Assembly: GCF_030580935.1 (NCBI RefSeq)
Contig: NZ_JAUQOM010000001.1
Location: 434,001 to 498,000, forward strand
DNA from: Sphingobium cyanobacteriorum
Lineage (GTDB): Bacteria > Pseudomonadota > Alphaproteobacteria > Sphingomonadales > Sphingomonadaceae
Direction of reading: 5' to 3'
Length of the DNA: 64,000 bases
In this document: piece by piece, positions 33,691 through 42,843 of the stretch
Position numbering within the stretch: the first letter of the stretch is position 1
How the letters are laid out: each line of letters opens with the position of its first letter
The notes under the pieces: generated by a model
Told to the model about the DNA's origin: nothing
Database searches by the model: none
Seen by the model: the letters and a program-made list of their open reading frames with translations, nothing else
Position numbers and translations under genes: made by a program

Positions 33691-34830
33691 TCAATCCGCC
33701 CACAAATCCTTGAGCTTGGAGAAGAAACCGCTGACCTGCGGGCATTCCTCGCCCGTTTCCGTTTCGCGGAAGGCTTCGAGTAATTCCTTTTGCCGGGCGG
33801 TCAGGCGGGTCGGTGTTTCGACATCGACCTGGACGACGAGGTCGCCCTGCCCCCGGCCGTTCAGCACCGGCATGCCGCCGCCACGCTGACGAATCTGCTT
33901 GCCCGACTGGATGCCGCTGGGAATCTTGATCTCATGCCGCTGGCCGTCGAGGCCGGGCACTTCGATCGTGCCGCCCAGCGCCGCCGTGGTGAAGCTGACC
34001 GGCGCACGGCAGAAGAGCGTCGTGCCATCGCGTTCGAACAGGCTGTGCCGCTTCACATGCAGGAAGATATAGAGGTCGCCCGCCGGGGCGCCGCGCGCGC
34101 CGGCCTCACCCTCGCCCGACAGGCGGATGCGGGTGCCTTCATCGACGCCGGCGGGAATGTTGACCGACAGCGTCTTGGGCTTGTCGATGCGCCCTTCGCC
34201 GCGACAGGAGCGGCACGGGCTTTCGATCACCTGGCCCGCGCCCTGGCAGGACGGGCAGGTGCGTTCGACCACGAAGAAGCCCTGCTGGGCACGGACCTGG
34301 CCATGGCCGTGGCAGGTGCCGCAGGTCTTGACCCCGGTGCCCGGCTGCGCGCCCGATCCTTCGCAACTGTCGCAGGCAGCCGATACCTCGATCTGAATCT
34401 CGGTCTGCTTGCCATGATAAGCGTCGTCGAGGGTGATTTCCATGTCGTAGCGCAGGTCCGCGCCGCGCCGCTGCTGCTGGCGCCCGCCGCCCTGCCCGCC
34501 AAAACCGGCCTGGCCGAAGATCGTCTCGAAAATATCGCCCAGATCGGAAAAGCCGCCCGCGCCGCCGCCACGGAATCCACCACCGCCGCCCTGCTGCTGC
34601 TGGGTATAGGCCGCATGGCCGAAACGGTCATAGGCCGCGCGCTTTTGCGGGTCTTTCAGGCAATCATAGGCTTCCGACACAGCCTTGAACCTGGCCTCGC
34701 TGTCGGCGCAGCCCCCCGTTTTATCGGGGTGATATTTCATGGCCATCTTGCGATAGGCGCTCTTGATCGTCGCACCATCGGCCGTGCGATCGACTTCGAG
34801 CAGCGAATAATAATCGATTTCGGTCGTCAT
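33691..34830 (-). CDS. dnaJ: Chaperone protein DnaJ
   Basis: 379 residues, standard length. J domain with the HPD motif (MKYHPDKTGG), Gly/Phe-rich segment, zinc-binding region with four CxxCxGxG repeats (CDSCEGSG, CGTCHGHG, CPSCQGAG, CRSCRGEG) and the C-terminal substrate domain. Hsp40 partner that stimulates DnaK ATPase and hands over unfolded clients. 66 nt downstream of dnaK on the same strand. Confidence 0.97.
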   Translation of the reverse strand: MTTEIDYYSLLEVDRTADGATIKSAYRKMAMKYHPDKTGGCADSEARFKAVSEAYDCLKDPQKRAAYDRFGHAAYTQQQQGGGGGFRGGGAGGFSDLGDIFETIFGQAGFGGQGGGRQQQRRGADLRYDMEITLDDAYHGKQTEIQIEVSAACDSCEGSGAQPGTGVKTCGTCHGHGQVRAQQGFFVVERTCPSCQGAGQVIESPCRSCRGEGRIDKPKTLSVNIPAGVDEGTRIRLSGEGEAGARGAPAGDLYIFLHVKRHSLFERDGTTLFCRAPVSFTTAALGGTIEVPGLDGQRHEIKIPSGIQSGKQIRQRGGGMPVLNGRGQGDLVVQVDVETPTRLTARQKELLEAFRETETGEECPQVSGFFSKLKDLWAD

Positions 34831-34852
34831 TCGGACCCCCGCCCGCCTGTCC

Positions 34853-34880
34853 CCTCACCCCGGCCTGTGCCGGGATGAGG
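34853..34880. repeat. Hairpin between dnaK and dnaJ
   Basis: Arms CCTCACCCCGGC (34853-34864) and GCCGGGATGAGG (34869-34880), one mismatch, loop CTGT. No T-run; may be a processing or attenuation stem giving less dnaJ than dnaK, or a dispersed repeat. Confidence 0.6.
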
Positions 34881-34896
34881 GATATGGGGCATCGGC

Positions 34897-36795
34897 TTAC
34901 GCCTTGTTGTCGTCCACTTCGGAGAATTCGGCATCGACGACATCATCGTCGGCCTTGGGCGCATCGGCGCCCGGAGCCGCCGCTGCCGCCTGTTCCTTCT
35001 CGTAGATCGCCTGGCCCAGCTTCATCGCGACGGTGGCGAGTTCCTGCGCCTTGCTCTTCATCGCTTCAGCGTCGCCGCCTTCGATCGCGGACCTGGTGGC
35101 GGCGATCGCGGTTTCGATCTCGCCCTTCAGGCTCGCATCCACCTTGTCGCCATGTTCGGCCAACTGCGCTTCGGTCGTGTGGACCAGGCTTTCGGCGTTG
35201 TTCTTCGCCTCGGCCGCCTCACGGCGCTTCTTGTCCTCTTCGGCGAAGCGTTCGGCATCCTTGACCATCTGGTCAATGTCGGCGTCGCTGAGGCCGCCGG
35301 ACGCCTGGATGCGGATCTGCTGTTCCTTGCCGGTGCCCTTGTCCTTGGCACTGACATTGACAAGCCCGTTGGCGTCGATGTCGAACGTGACCTCGATCTG
35401 CGGCACGCCGCGCGGTGCGGGCGGAATGCCGAGCAGGTCGAACTGGCCGAGCAGCTTGTTGTCCGCCGCCATTTCCCGTTCGCCCTGGAACACGCGGATC
35501 GTCACCGCCTGCTGATTGTCGTCGGCGGTCGAATAGACCTGAGACTTTTTGGCAGGGATGGTGGTGTTGCGGTCGATCATGCGGGTGAACACGCCGCCCA
35601 GCGTTTCGATGCCGAGGCTGAGCGGGGTCACGTCGAGCAGCAGCACGTCCTTGACATCGCCCTGGAGCACGCCCGCCTGGATCGCCGCGCCCATGGCGAC
35701 GACTTCGTCGGGGTTCACGCCGGTATGCGGTTCCTTGCCGAAAAATTCCTTCACGGCCTCGCGCACCTTGGGCATACGGGTCATGCCGCCGACCAGCACC
35801 ACTTCGCTGATCTCGCTCGCCGAAACGCCCGCGTCGGCCATCGCCTTCTTGCAGGGTTCCATCGTCCGCTTGATGAGGTCAGCGACCAGACGCTCCAGAT
35901 CGGCGCGGGTGATCGTCTTGACCAGATGCTTGGGACCATTCTGGTCCGCGGTGATGAAGGGCAGGTTGACTTCGGTGGTCTGCGCCGAGGACAGCTCGAT
36001 CTTCGCCTTTTCAGCGGCTTCCTTCAGGCGCTGGAGCGCCAGCTTGTCCTTGGTGAGGTCGATGCTTTCGGCCTTCTTGAAGTCGGCGGCCAGATATTCC
36101 ACCAGCTTGGCGTCGAAATCCTCGCCGCCCAGGAAGGTGTCGCCGTTGGTCGACTTCACTTCGAACACGCCGTCGCCGATTTCGAGGATGGAGATGTCGA
36201 ACGTGCCGCCGCCAAGGTCATAGACCGCGATCGTCTTGCCGTCCTGCTTGTCGAGGCCATAGGCCAGCGCCGCCGCCGTCGGCTCGTTGATGATGCGCAG
36301 CACTTCCAGGCCCGCGATCTGGCCGGCGTCCTTGGTCGCCTGGCGCTGGGCGTCGTTGAAGTAGGCGGGCACGGTGATGACCGCCTGCGTGACCGTCTCG
36401 CCCAGATAGCTCTCGGCGGTTTCCTTCATCTTTTGCAGGATGAAGGCGCTGATCTGCGACGGGCTGTAATCCTCGCCACCGGCCGTGACCCAGGCGTCAC
36501 CGTTCGATCCCTTCGCGATCGAATAGGGGACGAGTTCCATGTCCTTCTTGGTCATGGGATCGTCGAAGCGGCGGCCGATCAGGCGCTTCACCGCGAAAAT
36601 CGTGTTGTCCGGGTTGGTGACGGCCTGCCGCTTGGCGGGCTGGCCGATCAGACGCTCGCCATCCTTGGCGAAGGCGACGATCGAAGGGGTCGTGCGCGCC
36701 CCTTCCGCATTTTCGATAACCTTGGGCTTGCCGCCGTCCATGACGGCGATGCAGCTGTTGGTGGTGCCCAGGTCGATCCCGATAACTTTTGCCAT
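34897..36795 (-). CDS. dnaK: Chaperone protein DnaK (Hsp70)
   Basis: 632 residues from the ATG at 36795, giving the canonical N-terminus [15 protein letters not shown]; the frame upstream to 36840 is not conserved. Nucleotide-binding domain with [17 protein letters not shown] and [12 protein letters not shown], linker [16 protein letters not shown], then the substrate-binding domain and a C-terminal lid ending in an acidic tail with EVDD. ATP-driven chaperone of protein folding. A candidate heat-shock promoter is upstream. Confidence 0.98.
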   Translation of the reverse strand: MAKVIGIDLGTTNSCIAVMDGGKPKVIENAEGARTTPSIVAFAKDGERLIGQPAKRQAVTNPDNTIFAVKRLIGRRFDDPMTKKDMELVPYSIAKGSNGDAWVTAGGEDYSPSQISAFILQKMKETAESYLGETVTQAVITVPAYFNDAQRQATKDAGQIAGLEVLRIINEPTAAALAYGLDKQDGKTIAVYDLGGGTFDISILEIGDGVFEVKSTNGDTFLGGEDFDAKLVEYLAADFKKAESIDLTKDKLALQRLKEAAEKAKIELSSAQTTEVNLPFITADQNGPKHLVKTITRADLERLVADLIKRTMEPCKKAMADAGVSASEISEVVLVGGMTRMPKVREAVKEFFGKEPHTGVNPDEVVAMGAAIQAGVLQGDVKDVLLLDVTPLSLGIETLGGVFTRMIDRNTTIPAKKSQVYSTADDNQQAVTIRVFQGEREMAADNKLLGQFDLLGIPPAPRGVPQIEVTFDIDANGLVNVSAKDKGTGKEQQIRIQASGGLSDADIDQMVKDAERFAEEDKKRREAAEAKNNAESLVHTTEAQLAEHGDKVDASLKGEIETAIAATRSAIEGGDAEAMKSKAQELATVAMKLGQAIYEKEQAAAAAPGADAPKADDDVVDAEFSEVDDNKA

Positions 36796-36880
36796 CTCTT
36801 CCTCTTGTAACCCCAAATATTCAGCGGTTGACGGCCCCATACCTCACTAAAGCGCCAAGGCAAGGCCGTTTGCAGTTGGG

Positions 36881-36908
36881 ATATAGGCGCGCTTTCGCTT
36901 GGCACAAG
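36881..36908 (-). promoter_or_regulatory. Candidate heat-shock (RpoH) promoter of dnaK
   Basis: Minus strand CTTGTG (36908-36903), 14-nt spacer, CCTATATC (36888-36881). It resembles the alphaproteobacterial RpoH pattern CTTGAA with a CCTATnT-type -10, 85 nt upstream of the dnaK ATG. Confidence 0.55.
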
Positions 36909-36965
36909 AAGCGGGCGCGATTAGCTATGCACTGGAACCAGAACGAGACAGTCACGGAGCCTGAC

Positions 36966-37460
36966 ATGCGCGCCCCTTTTGCCCTGATCGCCCCTGTTGC
37001 GGCGCTGCTCGCGCCGCTGGCGCTGACCGCCTGCGGCGACCCGGCGCCGACCTATATCGACCAGGCCTGGGTGCGGCTGTCGCCCAGCAAGGACAGGCCA
37101 TCGGCCGGTTACTTCGTGGCCCATGGCGGCGACACGGGCACGCAATTGCGCGGCGTCATCACCGACTATGCACTGAAAGTCGACATGCATGAAACGGTCA
37201 GCAAGGACGGCATGACCACGATGCAGGCGATCGACAGCGTCGACATTCCGGCCAAGGGCGAGGTCGCCTTCGCGCCGGGCGGCAAGCATCTGATGATCCT
37301 GGGCGTCAACGACACGGCGATCAGCCGGGGCAAGATGCAGTTCACCTTCCTGCTGGCCAATGGCGATCGGCTGCTGGTCGATGCGGTGATCCGCAAGCCC
37401 GAAGGGGCGGCGGCGACGGCACCCGCGCCTGCGCCCGCGCCGGGGCATGACGGTCATTGA
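36966..37460 (+). CDS. Periplasmic copper chaperone PCu(A)C-type lipoprotein
   Basis: 164 residues from the ATG at 36966. Signal peptide ends in a lipobox (LALTACGDP), so the mature protein is probably a lipoprotein. The copper-binding pattern of PCu(A)C is seen as MHETVSKDGMTTMQ followed by HLMILG (His and Met ligands). The tail is Pro/Ala-rich with His near the end. PCu(A)C proteins deliver Cu(I) to the CuA or CuB centres of cytochrome oxidase. The stop overlaps the next gene by 4 nt. Confidence 0.9.
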   Translation: MRAPFALIAPVAALLAPLALTACGDPAPTYIDQAWVRLSPSKDRPSAGYFVAHGGDTGTQLRGVITDYALKVDMHETVSKDGMTTMQAIDSVDIPAKGEVAFAPGGKHLMILGVNDTAISRGKMQFTFLLANGDRLLVDAVIRKPEGAAATAPAPAPAPGHDGH

Positions 37461-37915
37461 CGAGTCGCGCGCTCACGCCCGCCGAAATCGCGCTGGCCCG
37501 GTCGATGTTCGGGCGGGCGATCGATTATGGCAAGGTGCGGGTGCATAACCGCGCATGGTGGCCGCTCCAGCCGCGCACCGTGACCATGGCGCCCGATGGC
37601 GACCTGTGGTTCCATCCCCGAAGCGGCCTGTTCTGCGCCGATTTCTGCGACAGCCCGCTGCATATCCAGGGGCATTTCATCCATGAAATGACCCATGTGT
37701 GGCAGGCGCAGCGATCGGGCAAATGGTGGCTGCCGCTGATGCGCCACCCCTTTTGCCGCTATGATTATCAGGTCGCGCCCGGCAAGCCCTTCGCCCGTTA
37801 CGGCATCGAGCAGCAGGCGGAGATCGTGCGGCACGCCTTCCTGCTGCGGCGGGGCATCGCGGTGGCGGGCAAGCCGGACCGGGCGACCTATGAGGCGTTG
37901 CTGCCCTTTGCCTGA
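37457..37915 (+). CDS. Putative zinc-metallopeptidase-like protein (HExxH), coupled to the copper chaperone
   Basis: 152 residues with TTG start at 37457 (TTGA overlap with the stop of the PCu(A)C gene). A HExxH motif is seen in HFIHEMTHVWQAQ, and a later Glu in YGIEQQAEIVRHAF could be the third ligand; aromatic and Arg residues surround it. No signal peptide. It resembles the Vgr/Rhs-associated or DUF4157-like family of short metallopeptidase-like proteins, function unknown. The position in a copper operon may only reflect space saving. Confidence 0.72.
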   Translation: MTSRALTPAEIALARSMFGRAIDYGKVRVHNRAWWPLQPRTVTMAPDGDLWFHPRSGLFCADFCDSPLHIQGHFIHEMTHVWQAQRSGKWWLPLMRHPFCRYDYQVAPGKPFARYGIEQQAEIVRHAFLLRRGIAVAGKPDRATYEALLPFA

Positions 37916-39739
37916 CTATTCCACCGTCACGCTCTTTGCCAGGTTGCGCGGCTGATCCACATCCGTCCCCTTGGCGACCGCGACATGATAGGCCAGCAAC
38001 TGCACCGGGACGGCATAGACCAGCGGCGCGATCAGCGGATGGACCCTGGGCATCTCGATCGTCGCCATGCAGCCATCGCCCGCCGCCGCGATCCCTTCCG
38101 CATCGGAAATCAGCACCACCTTGCCACCGCGCGCCTGCACTTCCTGCATGTTGCTCACGGTCTTTTCGAACAAGGGGCCGCTCGGCGCGATCACGATCAC
38201 CGGCACGGCATCGTCGATCAGGGCGATCGGACCATGCTTCATTTCGCCCGCCGCATAACCTTCGGCATGGATATAGCTGATTTCCTTGAGTTTCAGCGCC
38301 CCTTCCAGCGCCATCGGATAATCCGGCCCGCGCCCCAGATACAGCACGTCGCGCGCCGGGGCGATCAGGTGCGCCATCGCCTCGATCTGGCTGTCCTGGC
38401 CCAGCGCTTCATTGAGCGCGGCGGGCGCTTCGGACAGGTGCCAGACGATTTCGGCCTCTTCCTCCGGCGTCAAACGCCCCTTCGCCCGCGCCAGATTGGC
38501 CGCCAGCGCTGCCAGCACGGCCAACTGGCAGGTGAATGCCTTGGTCGATGCCACGCCAATTTCCGGCCCGGCATGGGTAGGCAGCAGCAGGTCCGCCTCG
38601 CGCGCCATGGAGCTGGTCGGCACATTCACCACCACGGCGATGATCTGCCCCTGCGCCTTGGCATGGCGCAGCGCCGCCAGCGTGTCGGCCGTTTCGCCCG
38701 ACTGGCTGATGAAGAGCGCCAGGCCGCCGGCCTCCAGCACCGGATCGCGATAGCGGAACTCGCTCGCCACATCGATGTCCACGGGCACGCGGGCGAATTT
38801 TTCGAACCAGTATTTCGCCACCAGCCCGGCATAATAGCTGGTGCCGCAGGCGACGATGGTGATGCGCTTTACCTGGCCAAGGTCGAAATCCATGTCGGGC
38901 ATGGCGACCTGATTGTCCATGCGGCGCAGATAGGAGCGCAGCGTCTGGGCGACGACGACCGGCTGCTCGTAAATTTCCTTCTGCATGAAATGGCGATGAT
39001 TGCCCTTGTCGATCATCGCGCCCGATACGCCCGAAATGGTGACGGGGCGTTCGACGGGGTTGTTATCCCGGTCGAAAATCTCCGCGCCCTGGGCGGTGAT
39101 GACGACCCAGTCGCCCTCCTCCAGATAGGCGATGCGCTGGGTCAGCGGGGCAAGGGCCAGCGCGTCCGACCCCAGATAGGTTTCGCCGTCGCCATAGCCC
39201 ACCACCAGCGGCGACCCCAGCCGCGCGCCGATCAGCATGTCGGGATGGCTGCGGAAGGCGATGGCCAGCGCGAAGGCGCCATGCAGGCGCGGCAACACCT
39301 GCGCGACCGCCTCACGCGGCGACACGCCCTGCTCCACCAGTTCGCTGACCAGATGCGCGACGACTTCGGTGTCGGTCTGGCTGTCGAAATGCCGCCCCCG
39401 CGCCATCAGTTCGGTGCGCAGGGGTTTGAAATTCTCGATAATGCCGTTGTGGACCAGCGCCACTTCGCGGGTGGCGTGGGGATGCGCGTTGCTGGTCGTG
39501 GGCGCGCCATGGGTGGCCCAGCGGGTATGGGCGATGCCGGTGGTGCCGGGCAGCGGCTCGTCACGCAATTCGCGCACCAGGTTCGACAGCTTGCCCTCCG
39601 CCCGCCGCCGCTCGATCGCGCCATCATGGATGGTGGCGACGCCGGCGCTGTCATAGCCGCGATATTCCAGCCGTTTCAAACCATCGACCAGCCGCTCCGC
39701 CACGTCGCTATTGCTGATGATGCCAATGATGCCGCACAT
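37916..39739 (-). CDS. glmS: Glutamine-fructose-6-phosphate aminotransferase (isomerizing)
   Basis: 607 residues from the ATG at 39739, which exposes the catalytic Cys as residue 2 in MCGIIGIIS. Glutaminase domain to about residue 240 (RWATHGAPTTSNAHPH), then two SIS sugar-isomerase domains (TIVACGTSYYAGLVAKYW, HGPIALID) and the C-terminal LAKSVTVE. It makes glucosamine-6-phosphate for cell wall and lipid A. Convergent with the metallopeptidase-like gene, 0 nt apart. Confidence 0.97.
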   Translation of the reverse strand: MCGIIGIISNSDVAERLVDGLKRLEYRGYDSAGVATIHDGAIERRRAEGKLSNLVRELRDEPLPGTTGIAHTRWATHGAPTTSNAHPHATREVALVHNGIIENFKPLRTELMARGRHFDSQTDTEVVAHLVSELVEQGVSPREAVAQVLPRLHGAFALAIAFRSHPDMLIGARLGSPLVVGYGDGETYLGSDALALAPLTQRIAYLEEGDWVVITAQGAEIFDRDNNPVERPVTISGVSGAMIDKGNHRHFMQKEIYEQPVVVAQTLRSYLRRMDNQVAMPDMDFDLGQVKRITIVACGTSYYAGLVAKYWFEKFARVPVDIDVASEFRYRDPVLEAGGLALFISQSGETADTLAALRHAKAQGQIIAVVVNVPTSSMAREADLLLPTHAGPEIGVASTKAFTCQLAVLAALAANLARAKGRLTPEEEAEIVWHLSEAPAALNEALGQDSQIEAMAHLIAPARDVLYLGRGPDYPMALEGALKLKEISYIHAEGYAAGEMKHGPIALIDDAVPVIVIAPSGPLFEKTVSNMQEVQARGGKVVLISDAEGIAAAGDGCMATIEMPRVHPLIAPLVYAVPVQLLAYHVAVAKGTDVDQPRNLAKSVTVE

Positions 39740-39855
39740 GCCAGAAAGCCTCGCCGTCGAGTGAATCCGTTCCACGCCCGCCTTAGGACGCAATCATCGC
39801 TATGCCCTTAATGACCGCGCCGCATCGGCGCCATGGGCGACATATGAAAAACTTG

Positions 39856-40680
39856 TCATGCCGGGCGGATCGTCACCAGCCAGATATCGGGCGGGGCGCG
39901 CATCCGCACCGGCGCGCCGCTGGTGCCCACCCCGGCGGACACGATCATCGTCCGCGCGCCGTCGCGATAGAGGCCGCAGGCATAGCGCGTGCCGTAACGC
40001 GACGGGACATAGATGATGCCGAGGAAGGGCAAGGCGACCTGGCCGCAATGGGTGTGCCCGACCAGCGTGAGCGACGGCGCATCGGGCAGTCCGGGGAAAA
40101 TGTCCGGCCCGTGCGAGAGGATGACCGGCGCGCCGCCGATCCGGTCCAGCGCCGCCAGCGTGCCGGGCAGGTCGATCCTGCGGGTATAGATGTCCTTCAG
40201 CCCGCCGATCGCCAGCGGTCCGCGCCGCGCCGCGCCATCCTGCAACAGGGTGACGCCGACCCGCGCGAAGGCCGCGCGCCAGTCCGCTTCGCCCAGCGCC
40301 CGGCGGTTGATCTTGCTGCGGCTGTCATGATTGCCCAGCACCGCCACCACGCCCAGCGGCGCGCGCAGGCCCGCAAAGGCCGCGATGCTGGCCCGCGCGT
40401 CATAGGTCGCGCCCCCCTTGTCATCGCCGATATAATCGCCGCCCAGCAGGATGAGGTCGGGTTTCAGCGCGTTGACCTGCGCCACGATGCGCGCCATCCG
40501 CTCCGGGCTGTTGTCCGGGCCGGAAAGGTGGGTGTCGGTCAGCAGCGCGAGCGTGACGGGCCTGCGCGGCGCGTCGGCGGGAAAGGGCAGCACGACCTCC
40601 GCCCGCCGCACCACCGGCATCGCGCTGGCATTGTGGAGGAGCCAGAGGGCAAAGAGTGCAGCGCAGACAATAAATATCAA
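39856..40680 (-). CDS. Metallophosphoesterase, YkuE-like, membrane-anchored
   Basis: 274 residues as drawn. Calcineurin-like motifs: LLTDTHLSGPD, GGDYIGDD, GNHDSRS, SHGPD and GHTHCGQV. An N-terminal helix (FIVCAALFALWLL) anchors it. The start is uncertain: the TTG at 40680 has no good ribosome binding site, and the frame continues upstream with further hydrophobic residues into the AT-rich segment without an ATG. An original start may have been lost when AT-rich DNA was inserted next to it. Confidence 0.85.
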   Translation of the reverse strand: MIFIVCAALFALWLLHNASAMPVVRRAEVVLPFPADAPRRPVTLALLTDTHLSGPDNSPERMARIVAQVNALKPDLILLGGDYIGDDKGGATYDARASIAAFAGLRAPLGVVAVLGNHDSRSKINRRALGEADWRAAFARVGVTLLQDGAARRGPLAIGGLKDIYTRRIDLPGTLAALDRIGGAPVILSHGPDIFPGLPDAPSLTLVGHTHCGQVALPFLGIIYVPSRYGTRYACGLYRDGARTMIVSAGVGTSGAPVRMRAPPDIWLVTIRPA

Positions 40681-40736
40681 GATCAGCGCTAAAACTTTCT
40701 GCGCGATAGACCAAAGCGCGAATGTCTGTACGAATA

Positions 40737-41396
40737 TCAGATCAATCCTTTCAAGGCCCGATCGACGCCGCGAATGAAATTTTCATATATCTCACGTGTC
40801 AACCATTCTTCCTTGGTTCGGCTCATTCTGGCGAATCTTTTAAACTGACTGTGCAGGGTTTCGATTAATTCCGCGTCCTTTTTCATGATCCGGTTTTGAT
40901 GAGCCAACGTCCTAGCCATTGCGCCAATAGCGCGTCCATCATAGTCGTCCGCACCAATGCGCAACTCCATCCTATCTTTCAGTTCCGCCCATTTGCGATG
41001 GATGTCGTTATAACGCTGCTGCGCGTTAAGTTTAGACGAGCTATCCGCGTCTGCGACTTCTTCCTCATCGCCAACGACCTCAGATATTTCCTTGTCGCCC
41101 TGCGATAGTGCGATGTCGTCCGTATTTGTCTGGATGGATTTTAGAACGTCAGAAATGCGGGACAACTCGCTGTCCGCCTTTGACAGCCATTCCAGCGATT
41201 CATTAACCGCACGCTGACGATCGTTAAATTTTTCGGATACCTGCTTGAATTCCTCTACCGAACTTTTGATGCTCAGAAGACTGCCAGCCAATCTATCTAC
41301 TGACTTGGGCAACGTGTCGCTCAATCCCAAGATCAGCAGCGCAATCAATGCGACGGCAGGCCAAGCGATCGCTGCTGCAAATTCAAGCACATTCAC
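40737..41396 (-). CDS. Unrecognised 219-residue membrane-anchored coiled-coil protein, coupled to glmU
   Basis: Family not recognised. The GTG start at 41396 overlaps the glmU stop by 4 nt (GTGA). N-terminal helix (FAAAIAWPAVALIALLILGL), then about 60 residues of heptad-like sequence (SIKSSVEEFKQVSEKFND), an acidic hinge (EVVGDEEEVADADSS) and a second helical part rich in Arg and Lys. Codons are markedly A/T-richer than glmU or glmS. It looks like a type II membrane protein with a cytoplasmic or periplasmic coil, added recently to this operon. Confidence 0.75.
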   Translation of the reverse strand: MNVLEFAAAIAWPAVALIALLILGLSDTLPKSVDRLAGSLLSIKSSVEEFKQVSEKFNDRQRAVNESLEWLSKADSELSRISDVLKSIQTNTDDIALSQGDKEISEVVGDEEEVADADSSSKLNAQQRYNDIHRKWAELKDRMELRIGADDYDGRAIGAMARTLAHQNRIMKKDAELIETLHSQFKRFARMSRTKEEWLTREIYENFIRGVDRALKGLI

Positions 41397-42751
41397 TTAT
41401 CATTCCCCTTTGCCTTGCGCGCCATCATCCGCGCGCGGAACGCGGCCGCCCAGCCCGGCTTTCCGACCTGCTCCGGCCGCACCAGGCACAGCGCATCCGC
41501 CTCGACCGGCTTCGTCACCACGCTGCCCGCCGCGACGATCGCGCCCGCGCCGATGCTGGCCGGGGCGACGAGCGCGCTGTTGGAGCCGATGAAGGCGCCC
41601 GCGCCGATCTCCGTCCGATATTTGAAATATCCGTCATAATTGCAGGTGATGGTGCCCGCGCCGATATTGGCGCCCGCGCCCACGCTGGCGTCGCCGATAT
41701 AGGAAAGGTGATTGGCCTTCGCCCCTTCGCCCAGGGTCGCCTTCTTGATCTCGACAAAATTGCCGACCTTGGCCCTGGGGCCGATGTCCGCGCCGGGCCG
41801 CAGCCGCGCATAGGGACCGATCGCCGCGCCGCTGGCGATGGTCGCGCCTTCCAGATGGGAAAAAGCGTGGATCGTCACGTCGTCGGCGATCCGCACGCCG
41901 GGGCCGAACACCACGTTCGGCTCCACCACCACGTCGCGGCCCAGCACCGTATCATGGCTGAAAAACACGGTTTCCGGCGCGATCAGGGTCACGCCCTCAC
42001 GCATCGCCTCCGTGCGGCGGCGCGCCTGCCATTGCGCTTCGACGCTGGCCAGTTCGATCCGGCTGTTGACGCCGGCGACTTCCCACGCTTCCGTTTCGAT
42101 CACCGCGCTCGTCCCGCCCGGCAGCATGACGATGTCGGGCAGATAATATTCGCCCGCCGCATTATTGTTGCCGATCTGGTCGAGCAGCACGAACAGGTCG
42201 GTCGACCGCACCGCCATCAGCCCGCTGTTGCAGAGCGTGACCGCGCGTTCGGCCTCGCTGGCGTCCTTATATTCCACCATCTTGGCGATGATGCCCTGCC
42301 CGTCGGCGATGATCCGGCCATAGGCGGCGGCGTCATCCGGGCGGAAGCCCAGCACCACCGCGCGCGGCTCGTCCCCCCGGTTCAGCCGATCCAGCATCGC
42401 CCGCATCGTGCCCGCGCCGACCAGCGGCACGTCGCCATAGAGGATCAGCACGTCGCCCGCGAAGCCCGCCAGCGCGTCATGCGCCTGGGCGACGGCATGG
42501 CCGGTGCCAAGCTGCCGGTCCTGCACCGCGATGACCGCGCCGGTGCCGGCCACCGCCTTTTCCACCTGATCGCGCCCCGCGCCCACGACCACGACCTGCC
42601 GTTCGGGCGCCAGTTCGGACACGCTGGCCAGCAGGTGCAGCAGCATCGGCCGCCCGGCAATGGGGTGCAGCACCTTGTGCAGCGCGGATTTCATCCGCGT
42701 CCCCTGCCCTGCGGCAAGGATGATGACGGCGAGGGGGCGATGGGCGGTCAC
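41393..42751 (-). CDS. glmU: Bifunctional GlcNAc-1-P uridyltransferase / glucosamine-1-P acetyltransferase
   Basis: 452 residues from the GTG at 42751, which places the pyrophosphorylase motif ILAAGQGTRMKSALHKVLHP at the N-terminus; the frame to 42883 is not conserved. N-terminal uridyltransferase domain (VQDRQLGTGHAVAQA) and a C-terminal left-handed beta helix with hexapeptide repeats and catalytic region (NHLSYIGDASVGAGANIGAG). Last steps to UDP-GlcNAc. glmS lies 1.6 kb away on the same strand, so the pathway is clustered. Confidence 0.96.
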   Translation of the reverse strand: MTAHRPLAVIILAAGQGTRMKSALHKVLHPIAGRPMLLHLLASVSELAPERQVVVVGAGRDQVEKAVAGTGAVIAVQDRQLGTGHAVAQAHDALAGFAGDVLILYGDVPLVGAGTMRAMLDRLNRGDEPRAVVLGFRPDDAAAYGRIIADGQGIIAKMVEYKDASEAERAVTLCNSGLMAVRSTDLFVLLDQIGNNNAAGEYYLPDIVMLPGGTSAVIETEAWEVAGVNSRIELASVEAQWQARRRTEAMREGVTLIAPETVFFSHDTVLGRDVVVEPNVVFGPGVRIADDVTIHAFSHLEGATIASGAAIGPYARLRPGADIGPRAKVGNFVEIKKATLGEGAKANHLSYIGDASVGAGANIGAGTITCNYDGYFKYRTEIGAGAFIGSNSALVAPASIGAGAIVAAGSVVTKPVEADALCLVRPEQVGKPGWAAAFRARMMARKAKGNDK

Positions 42752-42843
42752 GATGGCAAAGTCCCTGGCAGGAGGAGGAATCCGGGCTGCTCTGTGCCAT
42801 GTTTGACTTGCCATTGCCACCGCGCACGCGGCATGGCGGGACC

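Noticed and set aside
37985..39811. 608-codon plus-strand frame
   Set aside because: Antisense to glmS.
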